DNA of 64,000 nucleotides from Microbacterium azadirachtae (GTDB lineage: Bacteria; Actinomycetota; Actinomycetes; Actinomycetales; Microbacteriaceae), in NCBI RefSeq assembly GCF_000956545.1, contig NZ_JYIT01000068.1:1-64000 (forward strand), read 5' to 3'. Positions 61,584-64,000 of the stretch are shown here, in pieces (positions within the stretch are counted from its first letter, which is position 1; each line of letters opens with the position of its first letter). Below the pieces are notes generated by a model that worked only from the letters and a program-made list of their open reading frames with translations, was not told where the DNA came from and ran no database searches. A program made the translations under genes and the position numbers.

Positions 61584-62821
61584 TGGCCGGGGTGCAGGAG
61601 TACGAGTATCAGGCGCTGGATCCGTCCACCGCGCAGACCGTCAAGGGGTCGATGGACGCGTCCAGCGACAGCGCGGTCGCGACCAAGCTCCGGGCGCAGG
61701 GGCTGACCCCGCTGCGCGTCGCGCCCGTCGCGAGGACCGGCCTGCACCGGGAGATCACGCTGCCGACGCTGCGCAAGGGGGTGACCGCGAAGACGCTCGC
61801 GATCTTCTCCCGGCAGATGGCGGCGCTCATCAACGCCGGCCTCCCCCTGCTGCGCACCCTGAGCGTGCTCTCCGAGCAGGCCGACGACAAGAAGCTGCAG
61901 CAGGTGCTGGTCGCCGTGCAGGGCGACGTGGAGTCGGGATCGTCGCTGTCCGCCTCCCTGGCGCGGCATCCGCAGGTGTTCCCGCCGCTCATGGTGTCGA
62001 TCATCCGCGTCGGCGAGGCGGGCGGCTTCCTCGGCAAGGCGCTCGACTCGATCGCCGAGACCTACCAGAAGCAGGCGGAGCTGCACGCGAAGATCCGCGC
62101 CGCGACGACCTATCCGCTGGTCGTGCTGATCGTCGCGATCCTGGGTGTCCTGGCGATGCTGACGTTCGTCGTGCCCGTGTTCAAGAACATGTTCGCCGGC
62201 CTCGGCGCCTCGCTGCCGCTGCCCACGCAGATCCTGGTCGCCGTCTCCGAGAACATGGTCTGGATCCTCCCCTCCCTCGCGGTCGTCATGATCGTGGTGT
62301 GGATCTGGTGGGCGCGCAACCGCTACACGGACGCGTATCGCAAGGTCGTGGACCCCTTCCTCCTGAAGCTGCCGATCTTCGGCAAGCTGCTCACCAAGAT
62401 GGCCGTCGCCCGCTTCACGAGGAACCTCTCGATGATGCTCGACGCGGGAGTCCCGATCATCCAGGCCCTGTCGATCGTCGGCCAGGCGTCGAACAACTGG
62501 AAGGTCGAGCAGACCGTGCGCGACATCCAGGAGTCGATCCGGGGCGGCCGCTCGTTCTCGGCGCCGCTGGCCAAGGCGGAGGTCTTCCCGCCGATGGTGG
62601 CGCAGATGGTCGCGGTGGGCGAGGAGTCGGGCACCCTCGCGGAGATGCTCGGCAGCATCGCCGACTTCTACGAGGACGAGGTCGAGACCGCCACGGAGCA
62701 GCTGTCGTCGCTCATCGAGCCTGTGCTGATCGTCGGCCTCGGCGTGGTCATCGGAGGCATGGTGGTCTCCCTCTACCTGCCGATCTTCACGCTCTACGGC
62801 GACCTGGCGAAGCAGCACTGA
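61583..62821 (+). CDS. pilC: Pilus platform protein PilC
   Basis: This 412-residue inner-membrane platform protein has two T2SS-F domains (about 75-195 and 275-400) with three transmembrane segments. Typical pieces are FSRQMAALINAGLPLLRTL and FTRNLSMMLDAGVPIIQAL. It begins with the YEYQALD motif of the family. It couples the motors PilB and PilT to the growing pilus. The ATG overlaps the stop of pilT by one base. Confidence 0.95.
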   Translation: MAGVQEYEYQALDPSTAQTVKGSMDASSDSAVATKLRAQGLTPLRVAPVARTGLHREITLPTLRKGVTAKTLAIFSRQMAALINAGLPLLRTLSVLSEQADDKKLQQVLVAVQGDVESGSSLSASLARHPQVFPPLMVSIIRVGEAGGFLGKALDSIAETYQKQAELHAKIRAATTYPLVVLIVAILGVLAMLTFVVPVFKNMFAGLGASLPLPTQILVAVSENMVWILPSLAVVMIVVWIWWARNRYTDAYRKVVDPFLLKLPIFGKLLTKMAVARFTRNLSMMLDAGVPIIQALSIVGQASNNWKVEQTVRDIQESIRGGRSFSAPLAKAEVFPPMVAQMVAVGEESGTLAEMLGSIADFYEDEVETATEQLSSLIEPVLIVGLGVVIGGMVVSLYLPIFTLYGDLAKQH

Positions 62822-62845
62822 GGGGGACGGCGCCGAGGCCGCGCC

Positions 62846-64000
62846 TCACACCGAGACGCGCAGGATCTCCTCGATCGTCGTGATGCCCCGGGCGACCTTG
62901 GCCCAGCCGTCGTCGCGCAGCGGGATCATGCCCTGCTCCAGGGCGATCTCGCGCAGCTCGCCGCCCGTGGCACGGCCGACGAGGGCCTGCTCGATGCGGT
63001 CGGTCACCTCCATCGCCTCGTGCAGGGCGACGCGGCCGCGGTAGCCGGTGTTCGAGCACACCGTGCACCCCACCGCGCGGTGCACGGTCGCGCCCTTGAT
63101 GAGGTGCGCCGGCATCCCGACGCTCTTGAGCATGGCCGTGTCGTGATCGATCGGCTGACGGCACTTCGTGCAGAGGAGGCGGGCTAGTCGCTGCGCGATG
63201 ACGGCGCTGAGCGCGGTCGCCACCAGGAACGGCTCGGTGCCGATCTCGACCAGCCGGGTCAGCGCGCTCGGCGCGTCGTTGGTGTGCAGCGTCGACAGCA
63301 CGAGGTGGCCGGTCAGCGCGGCCTCCACCGAGATCGCCGCCGTCTCGCGGTCGCGGATCTCGCCCACGAGCACCACGTCCGGGTCCGCGCGGAGGATCGA
63401 ACGCAGGGCGGTCGCGAAGGTGAGGCCCGCGCGGGGGTTGACCTGGATCTGGTTGATGTCGGGGATCCGGTACTCGACCGGATCCTCGACGGTGATCACG
63501 TTCACGCGCGGGTTCGCGACCGCGCGCAGCGCCGTGTACAGGGTGGTGGACTTGCCGGATCCGGTCGGTCCGGTCACGAGCACCATGCCGTGCGGGCGTG
63601 AGATCGCCCGCGTGAAGAGCTCCTCGTTGGGCTCGGAGAACAGCAGGTCCGACATGAGCATGACCTGACCGCTGTTGTCGAGGATGCGCATGACGATCTT
63701 CTCGCCCCACACCGTCGGCAGGGTCGCCACGCGCAGGTCGACGCTGCGCCCCTCATGCAGCACCGAGATGCGGCCGTCCTGCGGCACGCGCTTCTCGGCG
63801 ATGTCGATCGACGACATGATCTTCAGGCGTGAGATCACGCCGTCCTGGATGCTGCGGTCGGCGCGCTGCATCTCGTGCAGCACGCCGTCGATCCGGAACC
63901 GCACCGTGAGGCGGTGCTCACCGGGCTCGATGTGGATGTCGCTCGCGCGGTCGTTGATGGCCTGCGTGATGAGCAGGTTCACGAAGCGCACGACGGGGGC
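62846..64000 (-). CDS. pilB: Pilus extension ATPase PilB, 5' end outside the window
   Basis: At least 384 residues of the C-terminal part of a GspE/PilB motor are visible: ASDIHIEPGEHRLTVRFRID, Walker A GPTGSGKSTTLY, Asp box VEDPVEY, Walker B DVVLVGEIRDRET and a His box LHTNDAPSALTR. The four-cysteine zinc motif of PilB/GspE, absent from PilT, is present: CTKC and CTVC 46 residues apart. It is transcribed towards pilC, 24 bases from its stop. The N-terminal part is beyond the right edge. Confidence 0.93.
   Translation of the reverse strand, partial: APVVRFVNLLITQAINDRASDIHIEPGEHRLTVRFRIDGVLHEMQRADRSIQDGVISRLKIMSSIDIAEKRVPQDGRISVLHEGRSVDLRVATLPTVWGEKIVMRILDNSGQVMLMSDLLFSEPNEELFTRAISRPHGMVLVTGPTGSGKSTTLYTALRAVANPRVNVITVEDPVEYRIPDINQIQVNPRAGLTFATALRSILRADPDVVLVGEIRDRETAAISVEAALTGHLVLSTLHTNDAPSALTRLVEIGTEPFLVATALSAVIAQRLARLLCTKCRQPIDHDTAMLKSVGMPAHLIKGATVHRAVGCTVCSNTGYRGRVALHEAMEVTDRIEQALVGRATGGELREIALEQGMIPLRDDGWAKVARGITTIEEILRVSV

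Overview
The window is 64 kb of a very GC-rich chromosome (about 70% by eye) with dense genes, many 4-bp ATGA/GTGA overlaps, actinobacterial HspR (HAIR), DtxR-type and Lrp-type control signals, DUF222/HNH (13E12-type) endonuclease, DUF1003 and LAXTG surface proteins, and short dispersed intergenic repeats. Together these point to an actinobacterium of the Microbacteriaceae, most likely Microbacterium. I inferred this from content and did no database comparison. I saw no rRNA, tRNA, CRISPR, prophage or insertion sequence.

Layout. 1-12.3 kb is a purine/allantoin and glyoxylate catabolic block: hyi, glxR (garR), gcl, glycerate kinase, allantoinase, an NCS2 nucleobase permease and an 8-oxoguanine-deaminase-type amidohydrolase. 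It is interrupted by an HspR-type heat-shock gene for a ClpB without N-domain. The carbon flow is allantoin/ureide to glyoxylate, then tartronate semialdehyde, glycerate and 2-phosphoglycerate. Malate synthase G and glcG, which consume glyoxylate another way, lie far away at 35.6-38.2 kb. 12.4-17.4 kb holds a translationally coupled pair (degenerate M28 peptidase and alpha/beta hydrolase), a divergent double-domain Lrp regulator and an MFS/GPH permease. 17.6-21 kb holds a G6PDH paralogue divergent from a GH15 glucoamylase/trehalase-like enzyme. 21-30.6 kb holds nitroreductase, a NatAB-like ABC exporter, BenE, a NarL-type two-component system, MFS, VOC, an HxlR-SCP2 regulator and a DHFR-like reductase.

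30.9-47.8 kb holds a LAXTG-anchored repeat surface protein, a frameshifted HAD hydrolase next to xthA, malate synthase G, pyrE coupled to a ROK kinase, a manganese module (a DtxR/MntR-family regulator and mntH with two MntR-like boxes), a SPOUT methyltransferase and a MATE exporter. 47.9-53.8 kb holds a small membrane protein, the HNH endonuclease, a DUF1992 protein, a DM13 lipoprotein with DoxX, and an OmpR-type two-component system. 54.0-64.0 kb is a type IV pilus locus, pilA-V-W-X-D-M-N-O-T-C, with pilB convergent at the right edge and cut by the window.

Themes across the window: (i) a strikingly regular leaderless start, a TANNNT -10 box six bases before ATG/GTG, in about 17 genes; (ii) a shared 17-bp palindrome-like operator before hyi and before the permease, which may tie both ends of the purine block to one regulator; (iii) small REP-like repeats between genes, one of which seems to have become coding sequence at the start of the HAD gene.
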